Below, one piece after another: positions 34,783 to 44,265 of a stretch of 64,000 nt of DNA. The stretch comes from Clostridium carboxidivorans P7 (GTDB lineage: Bacteria > Bacillota > Clostridia > Clostridiales > Clostridiaceae), in contig NZ_CP011803.1 in NCBI RefSeq assembly GCF_001038625.1, positions 4,278,001 to 4,342,000 on the forward strand. The letters run 5' to 3'. The notes under the pieces were generated by a model. That model was not told where the DNA came from and ran no database searches. It was given only the letters and a program-made list of their open reading frames with translations. The position numbers and the translations under genes are program-made. Within the stretch, counting starts at the first letter, position 1. Each line of letters begins with the position of its first letter.

Positions 34783-35793
34783 TTATTTTCCAAAAGTTTT
34801 CTTTACATCCTTTAACATTCTTGTAATTGGCAAATTATATGGGCATCTAGACTCACACTTTCCACATTCTATACAATCTTTTGCAGTAACCTCTAAAGCC
34901 TCATATCTATCTTCTGCCCACTTTTTTAAGTTATATCTTTCTTTATAACCTTGTAATAAAAATATTCCTGGTATGTCTATTCCCTTTGTACATGGTGCAC
35001 AATATCCACATCGTCTACAAAATTCAGTACCTAACTCATCTGATATTTTCTTAATTTCCAGTTTTTCATCTTCTGTTAATTTGATATCGTTTGAAGCAAC
35101 TGCAGCATTTTCTTCTACCTCTTCTACTTTTCCCATTCCTGGTATAGCACAGGTTACATTTTCATTCTTTAATATATATTTTAATGCTAATGTTCCATTA
35201 TTTATAGCTCCACCTGCCATTGGCTTCATAGCTATTATTCCTATATTTAATTCTTTTGCTCTTTTAAAAAGCTTTTCTGCTTGATCCTCTACTATATTAT
35301 ATGGATACATTATTGTTTCAAACTTTCCACTTTCAATGGCAAGTTCTAAAATTTCAAGGCTGTGAGAAGTTATTCCTATATGCTTTATTTTCCCTTCTTG
35401 TTTAAATTTTAATAAAGCTTCATAAGCTCCATCTTCACTTAAAACTTTATTATAGTCTTCCATAGTTTTTACATTATGTAATTGATAAAGGTCTATGTAA
35501 TCAGTTTTTAAATTGCTTAAACTTTTATTTACATCATTGGTCATAGATTGCTTGTCTCTAGACATAGATTTAGTAGCAATAATCCATTTATCTCTTCTTC
35601 CCAATAATGCTTCACCTATGTACTCTTCAGATACAGAATAACCTCTAGCTGTATCTATAAAGTTTATTCCTTTTTCTTCTGCAGCTATTATAACATCCTT
35701 GGCACTTTCGTTATCAATTCTTTGTATAGGAATTCCTCCAAAACCTATTACTGAAACCTTTAATCCTGAACTAACTAAATTTCTATAATTCAT
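34783..35793 (-). CDS. Aldo/keto reductase with C-terminal ferredoxin-like cluster domain
   Basis: About 336 residues from the ATG at 35793 (AAGGAG eight bases before it; a GTG at 35802 is less likely). The first ~255 residues are an AKR TIM barrel: VIGFGGIPIQR, INFIDTARGYSVSEEYIG with the catalytic Asp and Tyr, IIATKSM with the Lys, DYIDLYQLHNV, and IGIIAMKPMAGG. The C-terminus has CRRCGYCAPCTKG and CIECGKCESRCPYNLPI, two cysteine clusters that probably hold [4Fe-4S] centres. This cluster-bearing AKR class is common in anaerobes, and its substrate is usually unknown. It stands alone between terminators. Confidence 0.9.
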   Translation of the reverse strand: MNYRNLVSSGLKVSVIGFGGIPIQRIDNESAKDVIIAAEEKGINFIDTARGYSVSEEYIGEALLGRRDKWIIATKSMSRDKQSMTNDVNKSLSNLKTDYIDLYQLHNVKTMEDYNKVLSEDGAYEALLKFKQEGKIKHIGITSHSLEILELAIESGKFETIMYPYNIVEDQAEKLFKRAKELNIGIIAMKPMAGGAINNGTLALKYILKNENVTCAIPGMGKVEEVEENAAVASNDIKLTEDEKLEIKKISDELGTEFCRRCGYCAPCTKGIDIPGIFLLQGYKERYNLKKWAEDRYEALEVTAKDCIECGKCESRCPYNLPITRMLKDVKKTFGK

Positions 35794-35881
35794 ATGCTTC
35801 ACTCCTTATCAATTTAATAATTTACTTAATGGGCATTTTACTATTACATATACAAAATGTCAATAAAAGTGATATTGAATT

Positions 35882-35914
35882 TAAAATAAAAGACTGCCAT
35901 AAAAGACAGTCTTT
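35882..35914 (-). terminator. Terminator after pyk
   Basis: AAAAGACTG and CAGTCTTT pair around a ten-base loop (35888-35914), with a T-rich minus-strand tail. It begins five bases past the pyk stop. Confidence 0.85.
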
Positions 35915-35918
35915 GGAT

Positions 35919-37673
35919 TTACATTATATTAGTTCTTCCATTATAAACAATTCCTCTTACAACATCCATTGTAATAAAGGCTCCTGTTTTTAATACTTCG
36001 GTTGCACCACCTGCATTGCATATAATAGGTATCTCACTTGATATACATTCTATAGCTAGATGTGAAGTTAATCCACCTTCTTCTCCTATTACGCCAGCAA
36101 CTCTATCAAGTACAGATATATATTCTCTATCTAAACTCTTTACAACAAGGATATCTCCTTTTTCAACAATTTCATTTGCTTCTTTAGCTGATTTAACTAT
36201 TTTTACATTACCATAACCTGGTTTAGTACCTGCACCTCTACCTTGAACTAGTATATCTCCAACTATATGAACCTTAAGCATATTTGTAGTTCCTGAATAA
36301 CTTACAGGTATACCTGCTGCTATAACAACTAAGTCTCCCTTTTTAACATATCCAGTCTTTAGAGACATTTCTACAGATTTCTCTATTAATTCATCTGTAG
36401 AATTCATTTTTTGTGCACATATTGGGAATACTCCCCAATTTAAAGCCAATCCTCTAGCAACTTTATCACTTGGAGTTACAGCTATGACAGGACTTGCTGT
36501 TCTATATTTAGAAACCATTCTTGCTGTATATCCGCTTTGTGTAGCTGTTATTATAGCTGATGCATTCAATTCTGCTGCAGTTGTACATGTAGCTAAGCTG
36601 ATAGCATTTGCCACAGTATAAATATGAGAATCTTTCATTTTATTTAATGTTTCTTTATATTTTATTGTGGACTCAGCTTCTCTAGCTATTCTACCCATTG
36701 TTTGAGCTGCTTCTACAGGCCACTTTCCATTTGCTGACTCTCCACTTAACATTACAGAATCAGTACCATCTAATATAGCATTAGCTACATCTGAAGCTTC
36801 TGCTCTAGTTGGTCTAGGATTTCTTTCCATTGAATCTAACATTTGTGTAGCTGTTACAACAAACTTACCAGCTTTATTACACTTTTCAATTATCATTTTT
36901 TGAGTTGATGGAACTCTTTCTATTGGAATTTCTGATCCCATATCTCCTCTGGCAACCATTATTCCATCTGAAAACTTGATTATCTCATCGATGTTATCAA
37001 CACCTTCTTGATTTTCTATCTTAGAGATTATTTGTATATCATGTCCACCAAATTGTTCCAACAATTTTCTTACAGCTAAAACATCTGCTGCTTTTCTTAT
37101 GAAAGATGCTGCTACATAATCAACACCTATTTCACAACCAAATTTTAAATCCTCAACATCCTTTTCTGTAAAAGCAGGAAGGTTAGTTTTTACATTTGGT
37201 ACATTGGCATTTTTTTTAGTAGTTATCATTCCACTATTTCTTATAATACAATGTATATCAGTTCCTTTAACTTCTTGAACTTCCATACCAATTAAACCAT
37301 CAGCCATTAATATCATGTCTCCTGGTTTAACATCTTTATATAGTTCACGATAGCTTAAATTACATCTTGTAGCATCTCCATCTACATCTTCACCACAAAC
37401 TATTGTATAATTTGTACCTTCAACTAATTCTACTTTTTCTGGAAAATATCCTGTTCTTATTTCAGGTCCTTTAGTATCAAGTATTATTCCTATTTGCTTA
37501 TTATATTTTTTTCTCAACTTTTTTACTAGTTCTATTCTTTCTCCATGTTCTTGATGATCACCATGAGAAAAATTATGTCTTGAAGCACTCATTCCAGCTT
37601 CAATTAACTTTGACAAAACCTCTTCTGTGTCACTTGCTGGTCCAATTGTAAAAATCATTTTAGTCTTTTGCAT
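35919..37673 (-). CDS. pyk: Pyruvate kinase with C-terminal PEP-utiliser-like domain
   Basis: 584 residues, about 110 longer than the minimal enzyme. The catalytic barrel carries MIFTIGPASDTEEVL, NFSHGDHQEHG, the ILDTKGPEIRTG loop, ISKIENQEGV, and MVARGDMGSEIP, followed by the ATQMLDSM strand. The extra C-terminal domain (from ~480) shows GGLTSHLAIECISSEIPI and resembles the swivelling phosphohistidine domain seen in bacillar and clostridial enzymes, where its role is unclear. It converts PEP and ADP to pyruvate and ATP, the last step of glycolysis. It is 43 bases after pfkA, so the two are one unit. Confidence 0.97.
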   Translation of the reverse strand: MQKTKMIFTIGPASDTEEVLSKLIEAGMSASRHNFSHGDHQEHGERIELVKKLRKKYNKQIGIILDTKGPEIRTGYFPEKVELVEGTNYTIVCGEDVDGDATRCNLSYRELYKDVKPGDMILMADGLIGMEVQEVKGTDIHCIIRNSGMITTKKNANVPNVKTNLPAFTEKDVEDLKFGCEIGVDYVAASFIRKAADVLAVRKLLEQFGGHDIQIISKIENQEGVDNIDEIIKFSDGIMVARGDMGSEIPIERVPSTQKMIIEKCNKAGKFVVTATQMLDSMERNPRPTRAEASDVANAILDGTDSVMLSGESANGKWPVEAAQTMGRIAREAESTIKYKETLNKMKDSHIYTVANAISLATCTTAAELNASAIITATQSGYTARMVSKYRTASPVIAVTPSDKVARGLALNWGVFPICAQKMNSTDELIEKSVEMSLKTGYVKKGDLVVIAAGIPVSYSGTTNMLKVHIVGDILVQGRGAGTKPGYGNVKIVKSAKEANEIVEKGDILVVKSLDREYISVLDRVAGVIGEEGGLTSHLAIECISSEIPIICNAGGATEVLKTGAFITMDVVRGIVYNGRTNIM

Positions 37674-37715
37674 AGCTTTACTCTCCTTAATATATATTTA
37701 GAATTTACTTATATC

Positions 37716-38675
37716 TTAATATGATAATATTTTTGCAATGTCATAAAGCTTCTCATCAAAATTTCTTGGAATCGCTAATGCTTCATCTATATCCATATCT
37801 TCTATCTTGCCATCAATTACTCCAACCACTCTTGAAGACTTTCCTTCTGATAATAATTCAACAGCTTTAAATCCCATTCTAGAAGCCAATACTCTATCTG
37901 CACAAGTAGGACTTCCACCTCTTTGAATATGTCCAAGTTTAGTAGCTCTTGCTTCTATGCCTGTAATTTCTTCTACTTTTTCAGCTAACTGATCTGCTCC
38001 ACCAATACCTTCTGCAAGTATTACTAGATTATGCATTTTTCCTCTTAGCTTACCTTCTAAAATAGTTCTGCATAGTTCATCTTGATTGTAGCCTTTCTCA
38101 GGAACAATTATACTCTCAGCTCCACCTGCAAGACCTGCATAAAGGGCTATGTCGCCACAGTTCCTTCCCATAACTTCAACAATACTTACTCTTTCATGAG
38201 ATGTTGAGGTATCTCTTAATTTATTTATAGCATCTAAAACTGTGTTCACAGCAGTATCAAAGCCTATAGTATAATCTGTGTATGGTAAATCATTGTCTAT
38301 AGTTCCTGGTAAGCCTACTGTTGCTATTCCTAACTTTGATAACAATTGAGCTCCATGGAAAGATCCATCTCCTCCTATTACTACCAATCCATCTATACCA
38401 AAAGTCTTTAATATATTTGCACCTTTTTTTCTTCCTGCTTCTGTTTTAAATTCTTCACAACGTGCAGTCCTTAGCATGGTTCCACCACGTTGTATAATAT
38501 CAGCTACACTATGTCTATCCATTGGAAAAATTTCACCACTTAGTAATCCACTATAACCTCTTTGTATTCCCATTACTTTTAAGCCCTTATCTAGACCTGC
38601 TCTTACTACTGCTCTTATGGCAGCATTCATTCCAGGTGCATCTCCACCACTTGTTAACACAGCTATTGTTTTCAT
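37716..38675 (-). CDS. pfkA: ATP-dependent 6-phosphofructokinase
   Basis: 319 residues from the ATG at 38673-38675, the standard length, with TAGGAGGT in front. The upstream extension to 38729 is not needed. It shows the ATP-binding [46 protein letters not shown] with the catalytic Asp region, [19 protein letters not shown], and [15 protein letters not shown] for the effector and sugar-phosphate sites. It catalyses the committed step of glycolysis and is probably allosteric (ADP/PEP). It is paired with pyk downstream, as in many Firmicutes. Confidence 0.97.
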   Translation of the reverse strand: MKTIAVLTSGGDAPGMNAAIRAVVRAGLDKGLKVMGIQRGYSGLLSGEIFPMDRHSVADIIQRGGTMLRTARCEEFKTEAGRKKGANILKTFGIDGLVVIGGDGSFHGAQLLSKLGIATVGLPGTIDNDLPYTDYTIGFDTAVNTVLDAINKLRDTSTSHERVSIVEVMGRNCGDIALYAGLAGGAESIIVPEKGYNQDELCRTILEGKLRGKMHNLVILAEGIGGADQLAEKVEEITGIEARATKLGHIQRGGSPTCADRVLASRMGFKAVELLSEGKSSRVVGVIDGKIEDMDIDEALAIPRNFDEKLYDIAKILSY

Positions 38676-38697
38676 ACTTATACCTCCTACGACCGCC

Positions 38698-38714
38698 GGG
38701 ACATTTTGTGTCCC
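38698..38714. promoter_or_regulatory. GC-rich hairpin in pfkA leader
   Basis: GGGACA and TGTCCC flank a five-base loop, ten bases before the pfkA ribosome site, within CCGCCGGGACA, an unusually GC-rich patch for this genome. It may influence translation or be a protein site. Confidence 0.4.
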
Positions 38715-38850
38715 ACGAACATTATACAATATTTATTCCTTTTTTACATTATAACACATAATCTTGTTAACTTTAGTATCCTATATTAATAATTTTAATC
38801 GAAATCCATTAAATATTCAATAATTTCTATAAAATATAATATTTTTTTTT

Positions 38851-38894
38851 AAAATATATAGAGAGGTATATTTCTCTTCCTCTCTATATATTTT
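38851..38894. terminator. 16-bp hairpin after dnaE
   Basis: AAAATATATAGAGAGG pairs perfectly with CCTCTCTATATATTTT around a 12-base loop, 30 bases past the dnaE stop. The minus-strand tail after it is A-rich, so it is a terminator only if the T at the end of the stem suffice. Confidence 0.6.
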
Positions 38895-38924
38895 GTTTAT
38901 TATAAAAAAATATACTTAATAATT

Positions 38925-41900
38925 TTAAATTACTTTAACATTTTTATCTCCAAACATTTTCCTAAGATTAGATAACAGTTCTATATCATTATTTATCCAT
39001 AAATCCCTATCCAATCTAAATTTCTTTCTTTCCTTTTTAGTACAAAAATATACAGGTACATTTCCTTTAAAATCTAAAAACAAAGATTTAGTTTCATGAA
39101 GCACATTTTTTAAACTACTTTCATCTTCTATTTGTATATATAACTTTTCACCATTTTCCTTTATTACAGGTTCTAGGCTTTCACATAATATTTTAGGCTG
39201 TTCCTCTTCTCTTATACTCACTCTTCCCTTTACTATTACTATACTATCTTCATCTACTAAAGTTCTATATTTTTGAAATACTTTTGGGAATATTATAATT
39301 TCTATTACTCCATATAAATCTTCTAATTTTATAAAAGCCATCATATCATTATTTCTAGTTACTTTTTTTGTTACTGAATTTATAATACCACCTATAATTA
39401 CTTTATCTCCATCCTTTAATTTAGACTGCTGCCCAACTGTTCCATCTTCTAAAGATTCATCACCTATTATGTCTGATATTTTAGCACTAGTTTGCAGTGA
39501 TAAACTTTTTTCATATTCTTCTAAAGGATGTCCTGATAAATAAAGTCCTGTCATTTCTTTTTCCATAGCTAAAATATGCCTTTTTTCAAATTCCTTTATT
39601 TCAGGATATTCTATCTTAACTTCTATCTTTTTAAAATCTGTAAAAAGACTCAATTGTCCATCTATATTTTTTTTTCTAGAATTACTTACTCCATCCAATA
39701 CCTTTTCATAGACTGCAAGTAATTTTGATCTATATACCTTAAAACAATCAAAGGCTCCTGCTTTTATAAGACTTTCTACTACTCTTTTATTTATGCATGA
39801 AACATCTATCTTATTGCAGAAATCAACTAAGTTTGAAAATACACCTTTACGTTCTCTTGATTTTACTATACTATCTATTACATTTTCTCCTACATTTTTA
39901 ATAGCAGAAAGTCCAAATCTTATTTTATCTTCCTTAACTGTAAACTTAGCATAGCTTTCATTTATATTTGGAGTTAAAACTTGAATTCCTATTTCATCCG
40001 CAAATCTAGTATAGTATGCAACCTTTTCGTTATCACCCTTTACACTGTTTAACATAGCGGCAATATATTCAGTTGGATAATAATGTATCATGTAAGCTGT
40101 TTGAAATGCCACTACTGCATAAGACGCAGCATGACTTTTATTAAATGCATAACTTGCAAAATCCATCATGGAATCAAATATCTTATCAGCAGCATCTTCG
40201 GATATTCCATTCTTTATGCATCCTGGAACTTTTTCTACTCCTTCTTCATCTACTATACCATATATGAAATTATGTCTTTCCTCTTCCATTACATGATGTT
40301 TCTTTTTAGACATAGCACGTCTTACTAAGTCACTTCTACCCATAGAGTATCCCGCAAGCTTTCTAACTATCTCCATAACCTGCTCCTGATATACCATACA
40401 TCCATAGGTTACGCCCAATATGGATTCTAATTCAGGTGTTAAATATTCAATACCTTCAGGATTATTTTTATTGCTAATATATTTAGGTATTTCTGCCATA
40501 GGCCCTGGTCTATAAAGACTGATTCCTGCTATGATATCCTCCAAAGAATCCGGTCTTAATTCTTTCATGAAAGATGTCATTCCTGCAGATTCTAACTGAA
40601 ATATGCCTACAGTTTTACCTTCTCCTATCATCTTATATACATTTTTATCATCATAATCTATTTTATCTAAGTCTATGTTTATCCCTTTATTGTCCTTAAC
40701 CATGCTCACTGCATCTCTAAGCACTGTTAGAGTTCTTAATCCTAAAAAGTCCATCTTTAAGAGTCCCAACTCTTCTAATGTTCCCATGGTAAATTGAGTT
40801 ACTATATTGTCTTCGTTTTTTTGCATAGGCACATAGTTAACTAAAGGCTGTGATGCTATAACTACACCTGCTGCATGAGTAGAAGTATGTCTTGGAAGTC
40901 CTTCCAAAGCCCTAGCTATATCTATTAACGCTTTTGTTCTCTCTTCATTTTCATAGGCTTCTTCCAATTCAGAATTTAACTCTAATGCTTTATCAATAGT
41001 TATGGCTTTACCTGGTGCTGCAGGTATCATCTTTGCTATTCTATCCACTTCAGCATAAGGATAATTCATAGCTCTTCCAACATCTCTTATACATGCTCTA
41101 GCAGCCATAGTTCCAAAGGTTATAATTTGAGATACACTATTCTCTCCATATTTTCTTACAACATAGTCTATTACCTCTCCACGTCTTTCATAGCAAAAAT
41201 CTGAATCTATATCTGGCATAGATACACGTTCAGGATTTAAAAACCTTTCAAACAATAAGCTGTATTTAATAGGATCTATTTTAGTTATTCCCAATGTATA
41301 TGCAATTATAGATCCTGCTGCAGACCCTCTTCCTGGACCTGTCATTATCCCATTTTCTACAGAAAAATTAATAAAATCCCATACTATTAGGAAATAATCT
41401 ACATATCCCATCTGCTTTATGATAGAAAGCTCATATTCTAGTCTTTCTACAAGTTTTTTAGCTTCATCATTGCTATCTGCTAATTCATTTACGCTTTCTA
41501 TGCTAAATGAGACTTCCTTTAACTGTTCAAATTCTTTATATCTTTGTATTAATCCTTTGTAACATAGATCTCTTAAATATTCATAAGGTTCTACATGTTC
41601 TGGCAATGGAAATTTAGGAAGCTTAGATTTATGAAATTCATAATCAAAATTACACTGCTCAGCTATTTTTACTGTATTTTCTAAAGCTTCAGGCACCCTA
41701 GAAAATATCTTGTACATTTCTTCTGGTGATTTTAAATAAAATTCATCTGATGGATATCTCATTCTATTTTCTTCATTTACAACTTTTCCTGTCTGGATGC
41801 ACAACAAAACATCATGAGCTTTATAATCTTCTTTTTTTATATAATGTACATCATTTGTAGCAACCAATGGTATATCCAATTCTTTGGACATTTTTATTAG

Positions 41901-42476
41901 TTCCTCATTAACCTTTTCTTGTTCTTCCATGCCATGATATTGAAGTTCAAGATAAAAACCATCTTTAAATATATCTTTATATAAAAGAGCTATTTCCTTT
42001 GCTTTGCTCAAATTGCCTTTTAAAATATAAGATTGAATTTCTCCTCCTAAGCAAGCGCTTAGTGATATCAATCCTTCACTGTGCTTCTTTAAATAATCAT
42101 GATCCGTTCTAGGCTTATAATAAAATCCTTCTACAGAAGCCTTGGAAACTATTTTCATAAGATTTTTATAGCCTGTTTCATTTTTTACAAGCAGCACAAG
42201 ATGATAATTTTCATTTTCTTTATCATTCTGCTTTATGTGCATAGACTTTCCTGCAACATATACTTCACAACCTATTATAGGCTTTATGCCTTGTTCTTTA
42301 GCCTCTTTATAAAAGTCAACACACCCATACATTACTCCATGATCTGTTATAGCTATACTCTTCATTCCAAGTTCTTTAGCCTTACTTATAAGTTCTGGAA
42401 TTTTAGCTGAAGAATCTAGCAGAGAATATCCTGTATGCTGATGCAAGCTTACCCAATCATATGTCTTCTCTTCCAC
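38925..42476 (-). CDS. dnaE: DNA polymerase III alpha subunit, DnaE type
   Basis: 1184 residues from the GTG at 42474-42476, chosen because AAGGTGAGG precedes it and family proteins begin close to WVSLHQHTGYSLLD. The frame stays open to 42518. An N-terminal PHP domain (SIAITDHGVMYG) is followed by the polymerase core, with the catalytic aspartates in MPDIDSDFCYERRGEV, and GPGRGSAAGSIIAY before it. Helix-hairpin-helix and OB-fold (GGIINSVTKKVTRNNDMMAF) parts form the C-terminus. In Firmicutes, DnaE works with PolC at the fork, mainly on the lagging strand. Its neighbours pfkA/pyk and the upstream ytoI-like gene match the Bacillus dnaE locus. Confidence 0.96.
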   Translation of the reverse strand: MEEKTYDWVSLHQHTGYSLLDSSAKIPELISKAKELGMKSIAITDHGVMYGCVDFYKEAKEQGIKPIIGCEVYVAGKSMHIKQNDKENENYHLVLLVKNETGYKNLMKIVSKASVEGFYYKPRTDHDYLKKHSEGLISLSACLGGEIQSYILKGNLSKAKEIALLYKDIFKDGFYLELQYHGMEEQEKVNEELIKMSKELDIPLVATNDVHYIKKEDYKAHDVLLCIQTGKVVNEENRMRYPSDEFYLKSPEEMYKIFSRVPEALENTVKIAEQCNFDYEFHKSKLPKFPLPEHVEPYEYLRDLCYKGLIQRYKEFEQLKEVSFSIESVNELADSNDEAKKLVERLEYELSIIKQMGYVDYFLIVWDFINFSVENGIMTGPGRGSAAGSIIAYTLGITKIDPIKYSLLFERFLNPERVSMPDIDSDFCYERRGEVIDYVVRKYGENSVSQIITFGTMAARACIRDVGRAMNYPYAEVDRIAKMIPAAPGKAITIDKALELNSELEEAYENEERTKALIDIARALEGLPRHTSTHAAGVVIASQPLVNYVPMQKNEDNIVTQFTMGTLEELGLLKMDFLGLRTLTVLRDAVSMVKDNKGINIDLDKIDYDDKNVYKMIGEGKTVGIFQLESAGMTSFMKELRPDSLEDIIAGISLYRPGPMAEIPKYISNKNNPEGIEYLTPELESILGVTYGCMVYQEQVMEIVRKLAGYSMGRSDLVRRAMSKKKHHVMEEERHNFIYGIVDEEGVEKVPGCIKNGISEDAADKIFDSMMDFASYAFNKSHAASYAVVAFQTAYMIHYYPTEYIAAMLNSVKGDNEKVAYYTRFADEIGIQVLTPNINESYAKFTVKEDKIRFGLSAIKNVGENVIDSIVKSRERKGVFSNLVDFCNKIDVSCINKRVVESLIKAGAFDCFKVYRSKLLAVYEKVLDGVSNSRKKNIDGQLSLFTDFKKIEVKIEYPEIKEFEKRHILAMEKEMTGLYLSGHPLEEYEKSLSLQTSAKISDIIGDESLEDGTVGQQSKLKDGDKVIIGGIINSVTKKVTRNNDMMAFIKLEDLYGVIEIIIFPKVFQKYRTLVDEDSIVIVKGRVSIREEEQPKILCESLEPVIKENGEKLYIQIEDESSLKNVLHETKSLFLDFKGNVPVYFCTKKERKKFRLDRDLWINNDIELLSNLRKMFGDKNVKVI

Positions 42477-42546
42477 TACCCTCACCTTCTTTCTTTTTAT
42501 CATCTTAATTATCGTCAACTAATAAGTAATTTATATCATTGTGCAC

Positions 42547-42584
42547 AAAAAATAGTAGCTGCCCCATACTGCGGCAGTCACTAT
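42547..42584 (-). terminator. Terminator after Dabb gene
   Basis: ATAGTAGCTGCC (42552-42563) pairs with GGCAGTCACTAT (42573-42584) with one mismatch, and six T follow on the minus strand. It separates the whiA-side transcript from dnaE. Confidence 0.85.
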
Positions 42585-42621
42585 CATAATAGGTCTATTT
42601 TTGCTTAATATAATTAGTTTC

Positions 42622-42912
42622 TTACTCTTCAAAATCTATAGCTGCTGATGATTCTAACATTGGCTTTAACTTTGCCAATACTTGATTTACATGGAATGAA
42701 CACACTTGATATTCATCCATTTCTTCATGAGAATTAAACTTTGTAATAATTGCAACATCAAATGATCTAGCTGAATGTACTACATCTTTCCCAACAGTTA
42801 ATTCTTTTAACTGAGGTATTTGTCCTTCCATGGCTCTTAAAATATTTGCAGCCTTTTCTACATTCTCTGGGCTTTTGTCCTTTAATTTAAAAAATACTAT
42901 GTGCGTAAACAT
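42622..42912 (-). CDS. Dabb (stress-responsive alpha/beta barrel) family protein
   Basis: 96 residues, the whole family length. It begins MFTHIVFFKLKD, has the helix NILRAMEGQIPQLKELTVGKDV, then FDVAIITKFNSHEEMDEY and a C-terminal HVNQVLAKLKPML helix, the dimeric ferredoxin-like barrel pattern. Biochemical roles in this family vary, and none can be assigned here. It lies 41 bases after the ytoI-like gene and before a terminator, so it is probably the last gene of that transcript. Confidence 0.9.
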   Translation of the reverse strand: MFTHIVFFKLKDKSPENVEKAANILRAMEGQIPQLKELTVGKDVVHSARSFDVAIITKFNSHEEMDEYQVCSFHVNQVLAKLKPMLESSAAIDFEE

Positions 42913-42953
42913 TAATACATTCCCCCTCGTTTATTTAGTGATTATTTTTTTAT

Positions 42954-44048
42954 TTATCTTCTTAATATCTTTGCAGATAAAAATGTTTTAGCTATAAGTT
43001 CTCTTTTATTATCAAACATATCTATTTGTACCTTACAAAAATTTCTTCCTGTATCTATTATATCCGTATATATATGTATTTTGCTGTCCATTTGCACAGG
43101 TTTCATAAAATAAGTATTTATGCTATCAACTAAAACATTAACATTATTTTTTTGTCTTAGTGTCATAATACCCATAGTTGATACTAACATATTTAATGAA
43201 CTCCAAGAAGCAGTTCCTATAGGATCTAACATTTCAGGAGTTATTTTCCCTGAAAAATATGCTTTGTCACTGTCAAATTTAAACTCAAAATTCTTAAGTA
43301 CTAAATCTTCCAATGTTTCTGCCGCCTGTGGCTGTCTATCCATAAATTGAAGAGCCTTAATAACATCCCTTCTTGTTATTACACCAATTAAAGTTTTTCC
43401 TTTGACTACTGGAAACATTTCTATGCCTTCCCAAGCCATTATATGTGCCGCATATGCTACTGTAGTCTTTGGAGTAACTGTTATAGGTTCCCTATGCATT
43501 ATTTTACCTACAAGCTCGCAATCATCATTATTAGACAACTCCTTAAGCGTAACTACACCTGTAAGTTTTCCTTCTTCATCCACTACAGGATATCTTTGAT
43601 GTTTAGTTTCCATCATAATTTTTTTCCATTCTCCTACAGTGTTACTACACTTAAGAAAGTATGGACTAGTTTCCATAATGTCTTCAACTAAAACTATATC
43701 CTTTTTTATAAGATTTTCAGATATAGCCTTGTTAATCATACTAGCAACAGTAAATGTATCATAAGTAGTAGATATTATAGGAAGACACCTTTCATTAGCT
43801 AATTTTTTAATTTCATCACTACATGTAAATCCTCCTGTTATAAGGACTCCACATTGATTCATTAAAGCTAATTTTTGAGCTTCTTCTCTATTTCCAACTA
43901 TAAGAAGACAATCTGCTATTAAATATTTTTCCATAGCATCAATAGTCATGGCACCTATAACAAACCTATGAAGAGTCTTATATACACCGTCTTTTCCTCC
44001 AAGCAGCGTTCCATCAACGATATTTATTACTTCACCATATGTTAACAT
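42954..44048 (-). CDS. YtoI-like protein, DRTGG-CBS-hotdog part, split from its HTH by a frameshift
   Basis: 364 codons. Residues ~1-110 are a DRTGG-type domain (CGVLITGGFTCSDEI). Two CBS domains follow at ~120-240 (ETKHQRYPVVDEEGKLTGVVT; MAWEGIEMFPVVKGKTLIGVIT, quoted in part as MFPVVKGKTLIGVIT). A hotdog thioesterase-like domain lies from ~260 to the end. B. subtilis YtoI has the same order with an HTH at the front, and here that HTH is the separate frame at 44050-44256. One A too many in a nine-A run (44056-44064) separates them. The downstream ATG lacks a clear ribosome site. Slippage, an assembly error or real inactivation are all possible. Adenine-nucleotide sensing by CBS is inference. 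Confidence 0.85.
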   Translation of the reverse strand: MLTYGEVINIVDGTLLGGKDGVYKTLHRFVIGAMTIDAMEKYLIADCLLIVGNREEAQKLALMNQCGVLITGGFTCSDEIKKLANERCLPIISTTYDTFTVASMINKAISENLIKKDIVLVEDIMETSPYFLKCSNTVGEWKKIMMETKHQRYPVVDEEGKLTGVVTLKELSNNDDCELVGKIMHREPITVTPKTTVAYAAHIMAWEGIEMFPVVKGKTLIGVITRRDVIKALQFMDRQPQAAETLEDLVLKNFEFKFDSDKAYFSGKITPEMLDPIGTASWSSLNMLVSTMGIMTLRQKNNVNVLVDSINTYFMKPVQMDSKIHIYTDIIDTGRNFCKVQIDMFDNKRELIAKTFLSAKILRR

Positions 44049-44049
44049 T

Positions 44050-44256
44050 TCAATATTTTTTTTTCTCTACTTTTTCTATCCTTACAGTTCCAACTCTAGG
44101 TATAGTAGTAACTATACCTAGAGCATCAGAATCTTTTATTGCTCTATATGCAGTTCCATCACTAACACCTAAATCATTAGCTATACTTCTAACAGAAATT
44201 TTTGTTCCAACTTCAAGTGAAAGTATATACTTTATTATATCTTCATGCTTTGACAC
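44050..44256 (-). CDS. N-terminal HTH part of the YtoI-like regulator (frameshifted)
   Basis: 68 codons ending in VEKKKY and a stop right after the A9 run. The sequence is a GntR/DeoR-like winged helix: EDIIKYILSLEVGTKISVRSI, then ANDLGVSDGTAYRAIKD, and IPRVGTVRIEKV as the wing. In YtoI proteins this leads directly into the DRTGG domain through the residues found at the start of the next frame (LTYGEVINIVDG). With eight A instead of nine, the two frames join exactly. It starts ten bases after whiA and is surely co-transcribed. Confidence 0.82.
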   Translation of the reverse strand: MSKHEDIIKYILSLEVGTKISVRSIANDLGVSDGTAYRAIKDSDALGIVTTIPRVGTVRIEKVEKKKY

Positions 44257-44265
44257 GGTCCCAGC

